Counted from the stretch's first letter, positions 20,163 to 30,097 are shown. The stretch: 64,000 nt of DNA from Anabaena subtropica FACHB-260 (GCF_014697105.1 NZ_JACJRF010000002.1:170056-234055); one strand, 5' to 3'. Notes: generated by a model not told the origin, from the letters alone. Numbers and translations: made by a program.

Positions 20163-20232
20163 GGAGGGGATCTGGATCAAACAAGAAGAAAAAAGACCCC
20201 CTTTCTCCCTCATCTCTCCTACCCTCTACTCT

Positions 20233-22614
20233 CTAATACGGCCATTGCCAGTCACTAATTTCTGGCATATCTTCGCCGTATTTGGAAATGTAGTGTTTGT
20301 GTTCGATGAGCTTGTCTTGTAGTTGTTGTTTGACATAAGCTGCTTTGTAGCCTAGTTTTGGTACGCGATCAATTACGTCCATTACTAGATGGAAGCGGTC
20401 AAGGTCGTTCAGCACAACCATATCAAAGGGAGTGGTAGTAGTTCCTTCTTCCTTGTAACCGCGTACATGGAGGTTATTGTGGTTGGTTTGACGATATGTT
20501 AAGCGATGGATGAGCCAAGGGTAGCCGTGAAAGGCGAAAATGATGGGTTTGTCGGTGGTGAAAATTGTATCGAAGTCTTTGGGACTTAAACCGTGGGGGT
20601 GTTCTGTGTTGGGCTGTAATGTCATCAAATCGACAACGTTGACTACCCGCACTTTTAAGTCAGGGAAGTGGCGGCGTAAAATGTCTACAGCTGCCAAGGT
20701 TTCTAAGGTGGGAACATCTCCAGCGCAAGCCATGACTACATCTGGTTCACCGCCTTGGTCGTTGCTTGCCCATTCCCAAATACTAATGCCTTTGGTACAG
20801 TGCTTAATTGCTGCATCCATATCTAGGAATTGTAGGGCTGGTTGTTTGCCTGCAACAATGACGTTGACATAATTACGGCTTCTTAAACAGTGGTCTGTCA
20901 CTGATAATAAGGTGTTGGCATCGGGGGGAAGATATACCCGAATAATTTCCGATTTTTTGTTAACTACATGATCAATAAAACCAGGGTCTTGGTGAGAGAA
21001 GCCATTGTGGTCTTGTCGCCAAACATGGGAAGTTAACAAGTAGTTGAGAGAGGCTACTGGTCTGCGCCAAGAAATGTGGCGGGTGGTTTTCAACCATTTG
21101 GCGTGCTGGTTGAACATGGAGTCGATGATGTGAATAAATGCCTCGTAACAGGAGAAGAAACCGTGACGACCTGTTAGCAGATATCCTTCTAACCATCCTT
21201 GACAGCAAGTTTCACTGAGGATTTCCATGACCCGACCACTAGGATCGAGGTGGTCGTCTTCTGGGAGAGTTTCAGCAACCCATGTCCGGTCTGTGACTTC
21301 TAGCACTGCGTTGATGCGGTTTGATGCTGTTTCATCAGGGCCGAAGACCCGGAAGTTCCGGCTGTCTAGGTTGAGTTTCATCACATCCCGGAGGAATTTG
21401 CCTGTGACTTGGGTAGCTTCGGCAATGATTCTACCTGGTTTGGGAACGTCAACGGCATAGTTTTTAAAGTCTGGCATCACCAGGTCACGCAACAGGATAC
21501 CGCCGTTGGCGTGGGGATTGTCTCCCATACGCCGATCGCCTTTCGGTGCCAATTCTGCTAATTCTGGTAGAAGTTTGCCGTTAGTGTCGAAGAGTTCTTC
21601 TTGTTTGTAACTCTTCATCCACTCTTCCAGGAGTTTCAGGTGTTCTGGATTACCTGATACATTGCCAAAGGGTACTTGGTGCGATCGCCAGTAATCTTCT
21701 GTTTTTTTCCCATCTACTTCTTTTGGCCCTGTCCATCCTTTGGGGGTTCTCAGGACGATCATTGGCCACTGGGGACGCTTGGTAAATCCATGTACACGGG
21801 CTTCTCTTTGGATACTGTGAATCTCCGCAATCACTGTATCTAAAGTTGCTGCCATTTGTTGATGCACAACTGCGGGATCAGCACCTTCAACGAAGTAAGG
21901 TTTATAACCATAGCCGACAAATAAGCTTTCTAATTCTTCGTGGCTTAACCGTGCCAAAACTGTGGGATTGGCAATTTTATACCCATTCAGGTGGAGAATA
22001 GGCAATACAGCACCATCATTTACAGGATTAAGAAATTTGTTGGAATGCCAACTGGTAGCTAAGGCACCAGTTTCAGCTTCCCCATCACCAACAACCGCCG
22101 CTACAATTAAGTCTGGGTTATCAAAAGCTGCACCAAAGGCATGAACAAGAGCATAACCAAGTTCACCACCTTCATGAATTGAACCAGGGGTTTCCGGTGC
22201 AACGTGGCTGGGAATCCCACCAGGGAAGGAGAACTGTTTGAAGAGTTTTTGCATCCCTCCAGCATCTTGGGAGATGTTCGGGTAATACTCGCTGTAAGTA
22301 CCTTCTAAGTAAGTATTTGCTACTAATCCAGGCCCGCCATGACCAGGCCCGGCAATGTAAATCATACTTTGGTCGTACTTTTTGATAATCCGGTTGAGAT
22401 GGACGTATATGAAGTTTAGTCCTGGGGTGGTTCCCCAGTGACCTAAAAGACGTGGTTTAACGTGTTCTTTGTTAAGTGGTTCTCTGAGTAAGGGATTGTC
22501 GAGTAAATATATTTGTCCAACTGATAAATAGTTGGCTGCACGCCAGTAGGCGTTTATTTTTTGCAATTCTTCATCTTTTAAAGGCTTTATCTGTGGAGGA
22601 CTTGCTAAAGTCAT
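20233..22614 (-). CDS. xfp: xylulose-5-phosphate/fructose-6-phosphate phosphoketolase
   Basis: This TPP enzyme splits xylulose-5-P or fructose-6-P with phosphate to give acetyl-phosphate plus a shorter sugar phosphate. The product, 793 residues from the chosen start, has all the family signatures: [20 protein letters not shown], the TPP site [11 protein letters not shown] with [14 protein letters not shown], and [13 protein letters not shown] near the C-terminus. I chose the ATG at 22614 because GGAG lies 6 bp upstream; a TTG at 22626 overlaps that site. It is the first gene of the xfp-gap1-pyk-tal series. Confidence 0.96.
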   Translation of the reverse strand: MTLASPPQIKPLKDEELQKINAYWRAANYLSVGQIYLLDNPLLREPLNKEHVKPRLLGHWGTTPGLNFIYVHLNRIIKKYDQSMIYIAGPGHGGPGLVANTYLEGTYSEYYPNISQDAGGMQKLFKQFSFPGGIPSHVAPETPGSIHEGGELGYALVHAFGAAFDNPDLIVAAVVGDGEAETGALATSWHSNKFLNPVNDGAVLPILHLNGYKIANPTVLARLSHEELESLFVGYGYKPYFVEGADPAVVHQQMAATLDTVIAEIHSIQREARVHGFTKRPQWPMIVLRTPKGWTGPKEVDGKKTEDYWRSHQVPFGNVSGNPEHLKLLEEWMKSYKQEELFDTNGKLLPELAELAPKGDRRMGDNPHANGGILLRDLVMPDFKNYAVDVPKPGRIIAEATQVTGKFLRDVMKLNLDSRNFRVFGPDETASNRINAVLEVTDRTWVAETLPEDDHLDPSGRVMEILSETCCQGWLEGYLLTGRHGFFSCYEAFIHIIDSMFNQHAKWLKTTRHISWRRPVASLNYLLTSHVWRQDHNGFSHQDPGFIDHVVNKKSEIIRVYLPPDANTLLSVTDHCLRSRNYVNVIVAGKQPALQFLDMDAAIKHCTKGISIWEWASNDQGGEPDVVMACAGDVPTLETLAAVDILRRHFPDLKVRVVNVVDLMTLQPNTEHPHGLSPKDFDTIFTTDKPIIFAFHGYPWLIHRLTYRQTNHNNLHVRGYKEEGTTTTPFDMVVLNDLDRFHLVMDVIDRVPKLGYKAAYVKQQLQDKLIEHKHYISKYGEDMPEISDWQWPY

Positions 22615-22626
22615 CTGAATCTCCAA

Positions 22627-23276
22627 TTAAACAATAAATTTGCTGGATTCGTTAGTATGCCAGTCTAGTGTTCTCAGGTATGCGAGTCATCTTACTTATG
22701 ACGAATGTTTCCACTGGCAGACTGGAACTTTAGGCTTGATTAGCCAATTTCATCCATTTTCGCCAATCTCAATAAAAGTAAAGAAATTCTGTTGCTCGCT
22801 CCCCTGAAAGGTTAACAGACTTCACATTGTAGTGAGTAATTTTTAACATTGATTTTATCTAGTGTTAAGAAAATCACATTTGAATTCAAAATACAAATAG
22901 TAATGATTAGTATTTTGATATGGGAAAGTAATACTTTTGATAGAAGTAAATGAAATTACAAGCACATCTTTTTCTCTGTGTCTTATACCAATTGGGAAAA
23001 AGAAGGCGACAGACACGCATTCCTCAAGTCTTGTTATGCCTGGCGTTTTAATTTTTTATTTTTAATTGGTATTAGTGCTGCTGTGACTCAATATTTTTTA
23101 CTACTAAAGCAAAGAAACACGAATTATTTTCAAGAAAAGGGCGTAAGTGTTGAAAATACTTACACCCCTAAATTTCTGACTCAAACTCTAGTTGTCATTG
23201 CCAATGCGACAGCCCTAAAAAATGCTAAATCTAAAAAACAAAAATTTCTTAAGTTATTGATTTTGCATATTTAGTT
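22627..23276. other. intergenic region with one dispersed repeat
   Basis: A 650-bp gap that holds the promoter side of xfp and the repeat at 22985-23072. A 98-codon frame at 22978-23274 starts inside the repeat and has no coding character, so I do not call it. A T-rich stretch before 23277 may be the 3' end of comB. Confidence 0.5.
22985..23072. repeat. ATACCAATT...AATTGGTAT dispersed repeat, copy A
   Basis: An 88-bp segment bounded by ataccaatt (22985) and aattggtat (ending 23072). It contains GGCGACAGA and a T-rich right half. Copies B (40452-40546) and C (49969-50057) have the same terminal inverted repeats and similar size. A and B also share internal sequence. Confidence 0.75.
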
Positions 23277-24008
23277 TTAACTTTTAAATACTCCTGGTTC
23301 TTTCTGGATAGGCAAAACAGTTAAAACATCGGTTTGAGAACAATATTTTAGGTCTTCATGACATTCAAGGCGTAACAAACGTTTGCCGTGACTAGCATGA
23401 TGGAACAATCCTAATAAATTGTTTTGCCATTGTGAGTAAAGAGCGATCGCACTAATTACTTCATCATTACCAGCTAATTCCTCTGGGGGTAACTGGGATT
23501 TTTCGACAACGCTGTGAGCGATCGCTCCTGCACAAGCGGTATCTTCTAAAGAATAACTACCTTCCCAACCTGAGCCGACAATCCAGACTATCTCTGGTTG
23601 TTTTTCCAAAAGATATTGGACTACGGTAGCTCGGTTAATAAAAGCAGCTGTCAATACAGTGGCAGAGTCTTGTACCCGTTTTAAAGCACGAGTACCATTA
23701 GTAGTACTAATAAACAAGCGTCGTCCCTCCACTAATTCTGGTGTGCAGTCAAGGGGAGAGTTACCCAGATCAAAACCAACGACTTTCCCGCCACCACGTT
23801 CTCCGGCTCTGAGCCGTTTTTGTGGAGGCCATGTTTCACTAACTGCAATTAGTTCATCCAAATCGCTGAAGACCTGCACCGCTTCACCGCCAGCAGAAAG
23901 GACGGTGGCAATTGTGCTAGTGGCTCGTAGGACATCGACTGCGATCGCGCAGTCTGGAACCTGATCTTTGGGGGTTAATTCCGGAGTATGGTATACAAAT
24001 AGCTTCAC
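23277..24008 (-). CDS. comB: 2-phosphosulfolactate phosphatase family protein
   Basis: ComB removes phosphate from 2-phosphosulfolactate in coenzyme M synthesis, though cyanobacteria do not make coenzyme M and the family's role there is unclear. The 243-residue product has the ComB signatures [75 protein letters not shown] and [11 protein letters not shown]. Length is normal. It stands alone. Alternative: an uncharacterised phosphatase acting on another phospho-acid. Confidence 0.9.
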   Translation of the reverse strand: MKLFVYHTPELTPKDQVPDCAIAVDVLRATSTIATVLSAGGEAVQVFSDLDELIAVSETWPPQKRLRAGERGGGKVVGFDLGNSPLDCTPELVEGRRLFISTTNGTRALKRVQDSATVLTAAFINRATVVQYLLEKQPEIVWIVGSGWEGSYSLEDTACAGAIAHSVVEKSQLPPEELAGNDEVISAIALYSQWQNNLLGLFHHASHGKRLLRLECHEDLKYCSQTDVLTVLPIQKEPGVFKS

Positions 24009-24204
24009 GCGCGGGATACACCTGCTCTAAATACTACTGTCGAGATTACATTCTAATTGGTGTCATTACCCATAATGACAACTGAATTGACCTTATTTCT
24101 TATGGTTAGGCAAGATTATTTCTTATTATGGGATTTATGCGATCGCTGACTAACTTAAAGATAATCCAGAAAAAGACAGGGAGTTGAGGAGCAAGGGATA
24201 ATAA

Positions 24205-24293
24205 TAACTGACAACTGACAACTGACAACTGACAACTGACAACTGGCAACTGACAACTGGCAACTGACAACTGACAACTGGCAACTGGCAACT
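24205..24293. repeat. CAACTGA/CAACTGG heptamer array abutting a start codon
   Basis: About twelve tandem 7-bp units, mostly acaactg with some gcaactg, matching the STRR2-type repeat (TTGTCAG family) known from heterocystous cyanobacteria. The array ends 3 bp before the ATG of the BlaI-like gene, leaving no room for a standard ribosome site. Confidence 0.9.
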
Positions 24294-24296
24294 AAT

Positions 24297-24716
24297 ATGG
24301 CTCCTTTACCCGACTATCGTCCTAAACAAATGTCTGTAGGCCCTCTGGAAGCAGAAATCTTAAATATTGTCTGGGAAGTGGGTTCAGCTACAGTTAAAGA
24401 TGTCCACGATCGCATTCTGGCTGACCCTAACCGCGAATTAGCTTACACCTCTGTAACTACTGTTTTGCGTCGCCTCACAGACAAAGGTTGGTTGGCTTGT
24501 GATAAAAAAGGACGGGCGTTTTACTGGCGACCATTACTTTCTCAGCAACAAGCACAGGTCATTAAAGCCCACGATCAATTGCATCGCTTTTTGGCAGTGG
24601 GCAACCCTGATGTAGTGGCAGCCTTTGCTGATAGTCTTGATGAAGCAGCCAGCGAACAAATAGAAGCGATCGCCAAACGCATTCAAGCTGCACGCCAAGC
24701 CAGGGAGGAACAATAA
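24297..24716 (+). CDS. BlaI/MecI-family transcriptional repressor
   Basis: A 139-residue winged-helix repressor. It has LGPLEAEILN-like sequence (VGPLEAEILNIVWEVGSATV), the recognition helix region AYTSVTTVLRRLTDKGWL and the KKGRAFYWRPLLS wing, as in BlaI, MecI and CopY. The C-terminal part forms the dimerisation helices (SLDEAASEQIEAIAKRI). The next gene, a BlaR1-type M56 peptidase, overlaps it by 1 bp (TAATG), so the two are translationally coupled. A heptamer repeat array occupies its 5' leader. In the known systems the peptidase cleaves the repressor. Confidence 0.93.
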   Translation: MAPLPDYRPKQMSVGPLEAEILNIVWEVGSATVKDVHDRILADPNRELAYTSVTTVLRRLTDKGWLACDKKGRAFYWRPLLSQQQAQVIKAHDQLHRFLAVGNPDVVAAFADSLDEAASEQIEAIAKRIQAARQAREEQ

Positions 24717-25561
24717 TGCACTTGCTGATGATTTTGACTGTTTTGGCAGTTTCGTGGATTTTCAGAAGTTCTGGGACTAATCCCCAAGGTAATTGGGATG
24801 CACGGTGGCAAAGAGCTTTGTTTTTCTTTCTCTTTCCACCTTTGTTAATTTTGATGACGGCGATCGCTCTTTTGTGTATGGGGCCGCAAGGCAAAATGGG
24901 AGGAGTATACACAGGTTGGTTGAGCTACGCACTAGCATTAATTTTTCTGGGAATTTTCTCTTTTTTGTGCGTCAAACTGGCTATACAAGGCTGGCGATCG
25001 CTACAATCTGCCCGCCATTGCCCTTTAGTTAATTTTGAGGGTAAACAAGTCAGATTACTCAGCACAGAAGCACTATTTGCCGGTCAAATTGGTTTTTGGC
25101 AACCTGAATTAGTAGTCAGCCAAGGATTACTACAAACACTGTCCCCAAACCACGTAGAAAGCGTTTTAGCCCATGAGCAAGGACATTTCCATTATAGGGA
25201 TACATTTTGGTTTTTCTGGCTCGGTTGGGTGCGTTCTTGCACTGCTTGGCTGCCCAATACAGATGCTTTGTGGCAAGAACTTTTAGTATTGCGCGAACTC
25301 CGTGCTGACAGTTACGCCGCATCCCAAGTAGATCCCTTGTTGTTAGCAGAATCACTCTTATTAGTAGTAAGTAATGCTTCTGTATTCTCACAATCAGAAA
25401 TTTGCTGTGCTGCTTTGGGTGATGGTGTAGGCGATCGCTTAGAACAGAGAATAGAAGCCCTACTAGCACCACCAAACCAAACCTCAGACGCTGATTTACT
25501 GTCTTGGCATGGTTTCCTGTTGGCACTTCTGCCGTTACTAACTGTGATATTTCACACCTAA
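24716..25561 (+). CDS. M56 (BlaR1-like) membrane metalloprotease
   Basis: A 281-residue membrane protein. Transmembrane helices lie at about 2-16, 34-55 and 70-90, with a further hydrophobic stretch at the C-terminus (HGFLLALLPLLTVIF). The zinc site is HEQGH (His153, Glu154, His157), with the third ligand Glu194 in RELRAD. It lacks the extracytoplasmic penicillin-binding sensor of BlaR1, so the signal must differ. Paired with the BlaI-like gene just upstream. Inference: signal-activated cleavage of the repressor, with unknown targets. Confidence 0.88.
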   Translation: MHLLMILTVLAVSWIFRSSGTNPQGNWDARWQRALFFFLFPPLLILMTAIALLCMGPQGKMGGVYTGWLSYALALIFLGIFSFLCVKLAIQGWRSLQSARHCPLVNFEGKQVRLLSTEALFAGQIGFWQPELVVSQGLLQTLSPNHVESVLAHEQGHFHYRDTFWFFWLGWVRSCTAWLPNTDALWQELLVLRELRADSYAASQVDPLLLAESLLLVVSNASVFSQSEICCAALGDGVGDRLEQRIEALLAPPNQTSDADLLSWHGFLLALLPLLTVIFHT

Positions 25562-25569
25562 GTGAAAAA

Positions 25570-25600
25570 GCAGGGGAGCAGGGAGCAGGGAGCAGGGAAC
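25570..25600. repeat. GGGAGCA heptamer repeat
   Basis: Four tandem units of about 7 bp (caggggagcagggagcaggg...). The same short repeat occurs at 30278-30313, 46998-47030, 50797-50835 and 53540-53575, always between genes. Confidence 0.8.
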
Positions 25601-25774
25601 GTAGAGAAGCAAGGGGGCTTTTGCCCACAATTCGGCTTTGTTTCTACCTTTTCCCCTGCTTCTTGTCAATCAATTTAATTTAAATCATTGCCAATCATTT
25701 TTTGTAGGGTGTGTTGTCCTATAGCGCAACGCACCATTCGATATTTTCGGTGCATTAGGACTTAGATGACATCT

Positions 25775-27418
25775 TTAAAAGTTTAAAATATCTATTGATT
25801 CCTCTATCTCTAACTCTAAAATTCTTTCTTTTGTATCTTGAAGTTCTTCTAATTGACCTTCTTTACGATATATATCTGCTGCTTTTTGAAAGTCTTCAAT
25901 TGCTGCTTGCTTATATTTGATGGCGGCACGAACATTACCACGGTTGTAATAAGCATCGGCATAATTAGAATTAATTTGTATTGCCTGAGTATAATCTTCA
26001 ATCGCGCTCTCTTCATCCCCTAAATCATAACGAGCGTTACCACGGTTATAGTAGGTATCCGCAGCGTGGGGATTAATTTGTATTGCCTGGGTGTAATCTT
26101 CAATTGCTCCTGCATAATCACCAATATCTGCACGAGCATTACCACGATTTTTGTAAGCATTGGCATCGTTGGGATTAATCTTAATTGCTTGAGTAAATCC
26201 TGGTTGTATGCCTAATAAATAACGAGAAATTCCTCGATTTTTATATGTATCTGCATACTGAGGATTAATTTTGATAGCCTGGGTATAATCTTCAATTGCT
26301 CCTTGATTATCTCCTAAATGAGAACGTGCTTCTGCACGGTTTTTATAAACAACAGCAGCATGAGGATTAATTCTAATTGCCTGAGTATAATCTGCAATGG
26401 CGGCTTCATAAGCTGCTATTTGAGATAAAGCTAAACCGCGTTTATGATATGATTTAGCATCATGAAAGTTAATATTTATAGCTTGGGAATAATCGGCGAT
26501 CGCTGCCTCATAATCTCCCAACTGATAATAAGCTAAACCCCGTTTATAATATAGTTCAGCATCACTCGAAGTTAGTTTTAATGCTTGGTTATAATTATCA
26601 ATAGATGCAGTATATTCTCCTTGGGTAAAACATTGATCACCCAGTTTTGTATAATCTAAATTTATCTCTTCTTCTCGTCTATCAGGTAAAACATTTTTAA
26701 TGTCAGTAAATAAAGCTGATTTGATTGAATTATGTTTATTTATCTTAGATGATAATTCTTGCTGAGACTGATATTGATAAATTGGTGGTGTTTGTCTGAA
26801 ACGATGATAATTTACGGAAGCTTGCAACTGTTCCAAGTATCCCCATAAACCACCACCATAAAGTAATTGCTCTATCCCAAATGAGATTTTACCTGTCTTC
26901 AATTTAATCATTTGAGTAGGCAAAAAGCCAGCTAATAATAGATGATATGCCGCTTGTGCTTCGTTAACATCTTCCTTGATAAAAATGCAAACTATCACTG
27001 CATTTTTTTCGACTTCTTCGGCACTAACTGACCATCTCACTCGATCAATACTACCGTGACGCGATTTAACTTCAATGCCAATAGCCGGGTTAGCAGTTAA
27101 AGTAAAATCTATCTTGCCATCACCACCAAGTCGCTTCTCATAATCTACTTCAGTAATCAAATCAGCTAAACGTTCTTTAACAACCTCCTCACCCAATTTA
27201 CCCTTGAGGTAGCTAATAAAAACGTCACGGACTGGTGAAACCCGCTTGTATTTTTCAGCCATCAGCCAGCAAAAGTCTCGTAGTGTTGTTAATCTTTCGC
27301 CAGAGATAACCGTTAATTCGCTATATTGACCTTCTATTTCGCAATGCAGCAGACAACCAGATGATAACCTTTTAATAAAATCAGACTGTAGCGATCGCAG
27401 TAGCGTAATCCAGTCCAT
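25775..27418 (-). CDS. PD-(D/E)XK nuclease-like domain fused to TPR array
   Basis: A 547-residue protein. Residues 60-150 have the order expected of a PD-(D/E)XK nuclease fold: a helix with acidic pair (GKLGEEVVKERL, Glu77/78), Asp104 in GKIDFTLTA, then the Glu116-x-Lys118 pair in IGIEVKSRHG, followed by a beta strand (AVIVCIFI). Residues about 255-525 are roughly eight 34-residue TPR units (consensus YYNRGNARYDLGDEESAIEDYTQAI split over positions), one of them about 4 residues short near LLGIQPGF. Nuclease activity is inferred from the motif, not shown. No signal peptide. Alternative: a non-catalytic nuclease fold used for DNA binding. Confidence 0.75.
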   Translation of the reverse strand: MDWITLLRSLQSDFIKRLSSGCLLHCEIEGQYSELTVISGERLTTLRDFCWLMAEKYKRVSPVRDVFISYLKGKLGEEVVKERLADLITEVDYEKRLGGDGKIDFTLTANPAIGIEVKSRHGSIDRVRWSVSAEEVEKNAVIVCIFIKEDVNEAQAAYHLLLAGFLPTQMIKLKTGKISFGIEQLLYGGGLWGYLEQLQASVNYHRFRQTPPIYQYQSQQELSSKINKHNSIKSALFTDIKNVLPDRREEEINLDYTKLGDQCFTQGEYTASIDNYNQALKLTSSDAELYYKRGLAYYQLGDYEAAIADYSQAININFHDAKSYHKRGLALSQIAAYEAAIADYTQAIRINPHAAVVYKNRAEARSHLGDNQGAIEDYTQAIKINPQYADTYKNRGISRYLLGIQPGFTQAIKINPNDANAYKNRGNARADIGDYAGAIEDYTQAIQINPHAADTYYNRGNARYDLGDEESAIEDYTQAIQINSNYADAYYNRGNVRAAIKYKQAAIEDFQKAADIYRKEGQLEELQDTKERILELEIEESIDILNF

Positions 27419-27650
27419 TTATAGTTCTGCGAGTTTTTTGGTGAGGTTACTTTATTTTATACCGAGTTGCCTTATATATTCCGCAGGTTCAAACTTAAAT
27501 TATTCTAACTCTTGTGGAGTGGGCATCCTTGCTCATCCGAATATTTAATTTAGATCAGTTTCAGCTTACCAGCTTCTTTGAGCTACCTCAGAGACAGCAT
27601 CATAAATTTCTGGCAAATTGAGGGTATAACAAATTCAGAGGGTCACAGAG

Positions 27651-28433
27651 ATGACCAGTACAAACCTCAATCTCCAAAACGCTTCTGGACACCAAATTCT
27701 AGCAGCAGCAGGCAAGAAATATCTACGCCCCGGTGGACGAATAGCTACAGAAAAATTATGCGAGTGGGCAAATTTTCATCCTCATGAAACAGTTTTAGAG
27801 TTAGCTTCTAGCTTCGGTTACAGTGCGATATCCCTTGCTCAACGCTACCATGTGAAAGTAGTAGGCGTAGAAAAAAATCCTGATAGTGTAGTTCGTGCGC
27901 GTGAGAATGTCCGTGCGGCTGGGTTAGAAAATCAAATTGAAATCATTGAAGGTGATATTTTTCATCTGGATGAAATATCAGGAAAGTTTGATTATGTTTT
28001 AGCTGAAGCCATTCTCACAATGCAGTCTCCATCAGGAAAAGCCAAGCTTTTGGCGGAAATTCACAATCGACTCAAACCGGGGGGTAAGTTTCTCTCCCAT
28101 GAACTATTAGCTAATGACAAAGAAGAACAAATTCGTGCTGATTTAGCAACAGTAATTCGAGTAAATTCTACACCACTTTCAGAAGTCAACTGGATTGCAG
28201 CTTGTGAAACAGCAGGATTAAAAGTACAGAAACATCAAATCGGCTCGATGAATTTATTAAACTTATGGCGGATGTTTCAAGATGAAGGTGTTTTCAACAC
28301 CATGCAGATTTTAGTGAATATTTTGATGCAGAAATCTATTCGTCAACGGGTTTTAGCAATGCGCCATATATTTAACAAATACCGCCATGAATTAGGCTAT
28401 ATCATTCTGTATGCTATTGCTCAACAAGACTAG
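27651..28433 (+). CDS. SAM-dependent methyltransferase
   Basis: A 260-residue class I methyltransferase. Motif I is VLELASSFGYSAISLA (the GxGxG glycine positions are relaxed to SSFGYSA), the acidic residue after strand 2 is in VVGVEKNP, motif III/IV is in IEGDIFHL and FDYVLAEAILTM, and RLKPGGKFLSHE follows. The substrate cannot be told. It starts a same-strand series with a cupin (28512) and an unknown protein (28883), facing a Crp-like regulator gene. Confidence 0.85.
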   Translation: MTSTNLNLQNASGHQILAAAGKKYLRPGGRIATEKLCEWANFHPHETVLELASSFGYSAISLAQRYHVKVVGVEKNPDSVVRARENVRAAGLENQIEIIEGDIFHLDEISGKFDYVLAEAILTMQSPSGKAKLLAEIHNRLKPGGKFLSHELLANDKEEQIRADLATVIRVNSTPLSEVNWIAACETAGLKVQKHQIGSMNLLNLWRMFQDEGVFNTMQILVNILMQKSIRQRVLAMRHIFNKYRHELGYIILYAIAQQD

Positions 28434-28511
28434 ATTTGTTATTAATTCTTCTCGTAATTACTGCCGATAACTGCACCAACAAATTTACAGAATAATCGGA
28501 ATTTATCAACC

Positions 28512-28856
28512 ATGTCCAACCAAACAATAAACAACCAATCTCTTGTCATCCAACTACGAGAACAAATTGAATATCCCCGTGCTGGAGTTAAGAGTCAAGT
28601 CATCTTTCAAGATAAAGTTTGCCAATACACTCTGTTTTGTCTGGCAGCTACAACAGAGATTTCCGAGCATACTTCCACTCGTAACGCCACTATTCATGTT
28701 TTAGAAGGCAAAGGAATCCTGAATTTATCAGGTCAAGATATTACTCTTGTTCCTGGTGTTTTCATCTTGATATCGGCTAATGCACCCCATGCTTTAAAGG
28801 CTGAAGAAAATTTAACTTTTCTGCTCACACTTTCTGAAAAAAATACAGATAAATAA
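28512..28856 (+). CDS. small cupin-domain protein
   Basis: A 114-residue single-domain cupin. Motif 1 is reduced (ATTEISEHTSTRNATIHVLEGKG) and motif 2 is PGVFILISANAPHALKAEE, with His in both. Such proteins bind a metal and act as small sensors, isomerases or dioxygenases. It lies 78 bp after the methyltransferase and 26 bp before the next gene, so probably one operon. Confidence 0.85.
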   Translation: MSNQTINNQSLVIQLREQIEYPRAGVKSQVIFQDKVCQYTLFCLAATTEISEHTSTRNATIHVLEGKGILNLSGQDITLVPGVFILISANAPHALKAEENLTFLLTLSEKNTDK

Positions 28857-28882
28857 TCAATAATACTTGGGAGTTTTTTACA

Positions 28883-29386
28883 ATGTCATCTTTGTATTCC
28901 ACCTTCACTCAACACTTAAATATTACCTCTGTTCAATTAGAACTTATCCTTTCAAAAACACTCAATGAGGTTCTCAATTCACCGATTTTACAACAAGAAT
29001 TAAATAGTTTAGATATCGATTTACTCAAAGAAACCTTACCCACAGCCGGAGCAGTTTTAGCTAAGGAACTACCACCTTTTTACAACTGGTTAAAAAATGA
29101 GTTAGGAATCAAGCGGGTTCCTGATAGTCCAGACCATACAACAAAATGGGTAGTTGGTTTTGTGAATAATCAGGAAAGTCTCACTCATTTAGTTGAGTTA
29201 CACCGTCCCGTTCCTCGTCCCGCGTTAGAAGCTTCTGTTCCTCGCTTAGTAGGAGTGTTCGCAGGTGTGGAAGATAAGCAAATCAGACAAGAATGGCAAA
29301 AAGCCGTTGCAGCATTGTGTTTAATTCTAGTTGTCGCATCTCGTGAACAAGATAGATTAAATGGAGTAACTTTATTAGCCTCCTGA
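28883..29386 (+). CDS. conserved protein of unknown function
   Basis: A 167-residue soluble protein with a helical N-terminal half (VQLELILSKTLNEVLNSPIL), a DHTTKWVVGFVNNQESL segment and a C-terminal hydrophobic helix (WQKAVAALCLILVVASRE). No known family recognised. It ends 6 bp from the stop of the convergent Crp-like gene. Confidence 0.6.
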   Translation: MSSLYSTFTQHLNITSVQLELILSKTLNEVLNSPILQQELNSLDIDLLKETLPTAGAVLAKELPPFYNWLKNELGIKRVPDSPDHTTKWVVGFVNNQESLTHLVELHRPVPRPALEASVPRLVGVFAGVEDKQIRQEWQKAVAALCLILVVASREQDRLNGVTLLAS

Positions 29387-29392
29387 ACACTG

Positions 29393-30097
29393 TCAAACTT
29401 CTTCGATATTCCCAGACGCGATCGCATCTAATTTCTCACTATCCAATATAATAATTTTGCCGCCTCGACTATACGCAACGACTGGATTTAGCCTTTTAAT
29501 TAACCGCACGCATTCTTCATAAGTAATACCAATGCTGCGAGCCATCCGATAGTAAGATAACTTGATTTTTAAAATCTTACCTTGTGAACTGGCTTCAGTT
29601 CCCGATTCAGTAGCAAAATATTGAATTAATCTAGCCAGGCGAACAATTGCTCTTTCCGAAACTAACCCATGCACTGTTTCATGCAATTGTTGAATCCGAG
29701 TATTAAAAACCATCAACATTCGTAAGGCAATTTCTGGATTATTTTGGATGGCTTTTAATAAAGCATCACGTTGGACGGTGAGAATTTCACAATCAGATTC
29801 AGCCGTCACAGTTGCAGGTGAAATGCCATTTCCTAATAAAGCAGGGGCGGCAAAAATTTCCCCAGTGTTCAATCCCCGCAAAATAGTTTCTTTTCCCGTG
29901 TTTGCTGTTTTGGTAACTTGAATTGAGCCACTGACTACAGCATATAACTTAGCAGACAGGCGATCGCCTTCATGCAGAATAATCTCTCCTTTACTGTAGC
30001 TTTGCACCTGGGTGTGAGGTTGCAAATTTGCTTTGTCTGAGGTTTCTAAACCCCCAAACACAATAATCTGTGAAAGCTGTTCTAGGGAGGCCTGCAT
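29393..30097 (-). CDS. Crp/Fnr-family transcriptional regulator
   Basis: A 234-residue protein. The N-terminal cyclic-nucleotide-binding-type barrel (about 10-125) includes GEIILHEGDRLSAKLYAVVSGSIQV and a GEIFAAPALLG loop in place of the classical GEIxxxE / RSA cAMP contacts, so the ligand may not be cAMP. A long dimerisation helix follows, then a C-terminal winged helix (about 165-225; YYRMARSIGITYEECVRLIKRLNP). The methyltransferase-cupin cluster converging on it is a reasonable target guess only. Confidence 0.9.
   Translation of the reverse strand: MQASLEQLSQIIVFGGLETSDKANLQPHTQVQSYSKGEIILHEGDRLSAKLYAVVSGSIQVTKTANTGKETILRGLNTGEIFAAPALLGNGISPATVTAESDCEILTVQRDALLKAIQNNPEIALRMLMVFNTRIQQLHETVHGLVSERAIVRLARLIQYFATESGTEASSQGKILKIKLSYYRMARSIGITYEECVRLIKRLNPVVAYSRGGKIIILDSEKLDAIASGNIEEV

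Noticed and set aside
22978..23274. 98-codon plus-strand open frame
   Set aside because: Its first third lies inside the ATACCAATT dispersed repeat and the translation has no protein-like composition or ribosome site.
24205..24293. Heptamer array considered as CRISPR or coding repeat
   Set aside because: Units are 7 bp with no spacers, as in STRR repeats; the translated minus frame (QLSVAS-type) is an artefact.
27578..27787. 69-codon frame overlapping the methyltransferase start
   Set aside because: It overlaps the clear methyltransferase gene in another frame and has no recognisable content.
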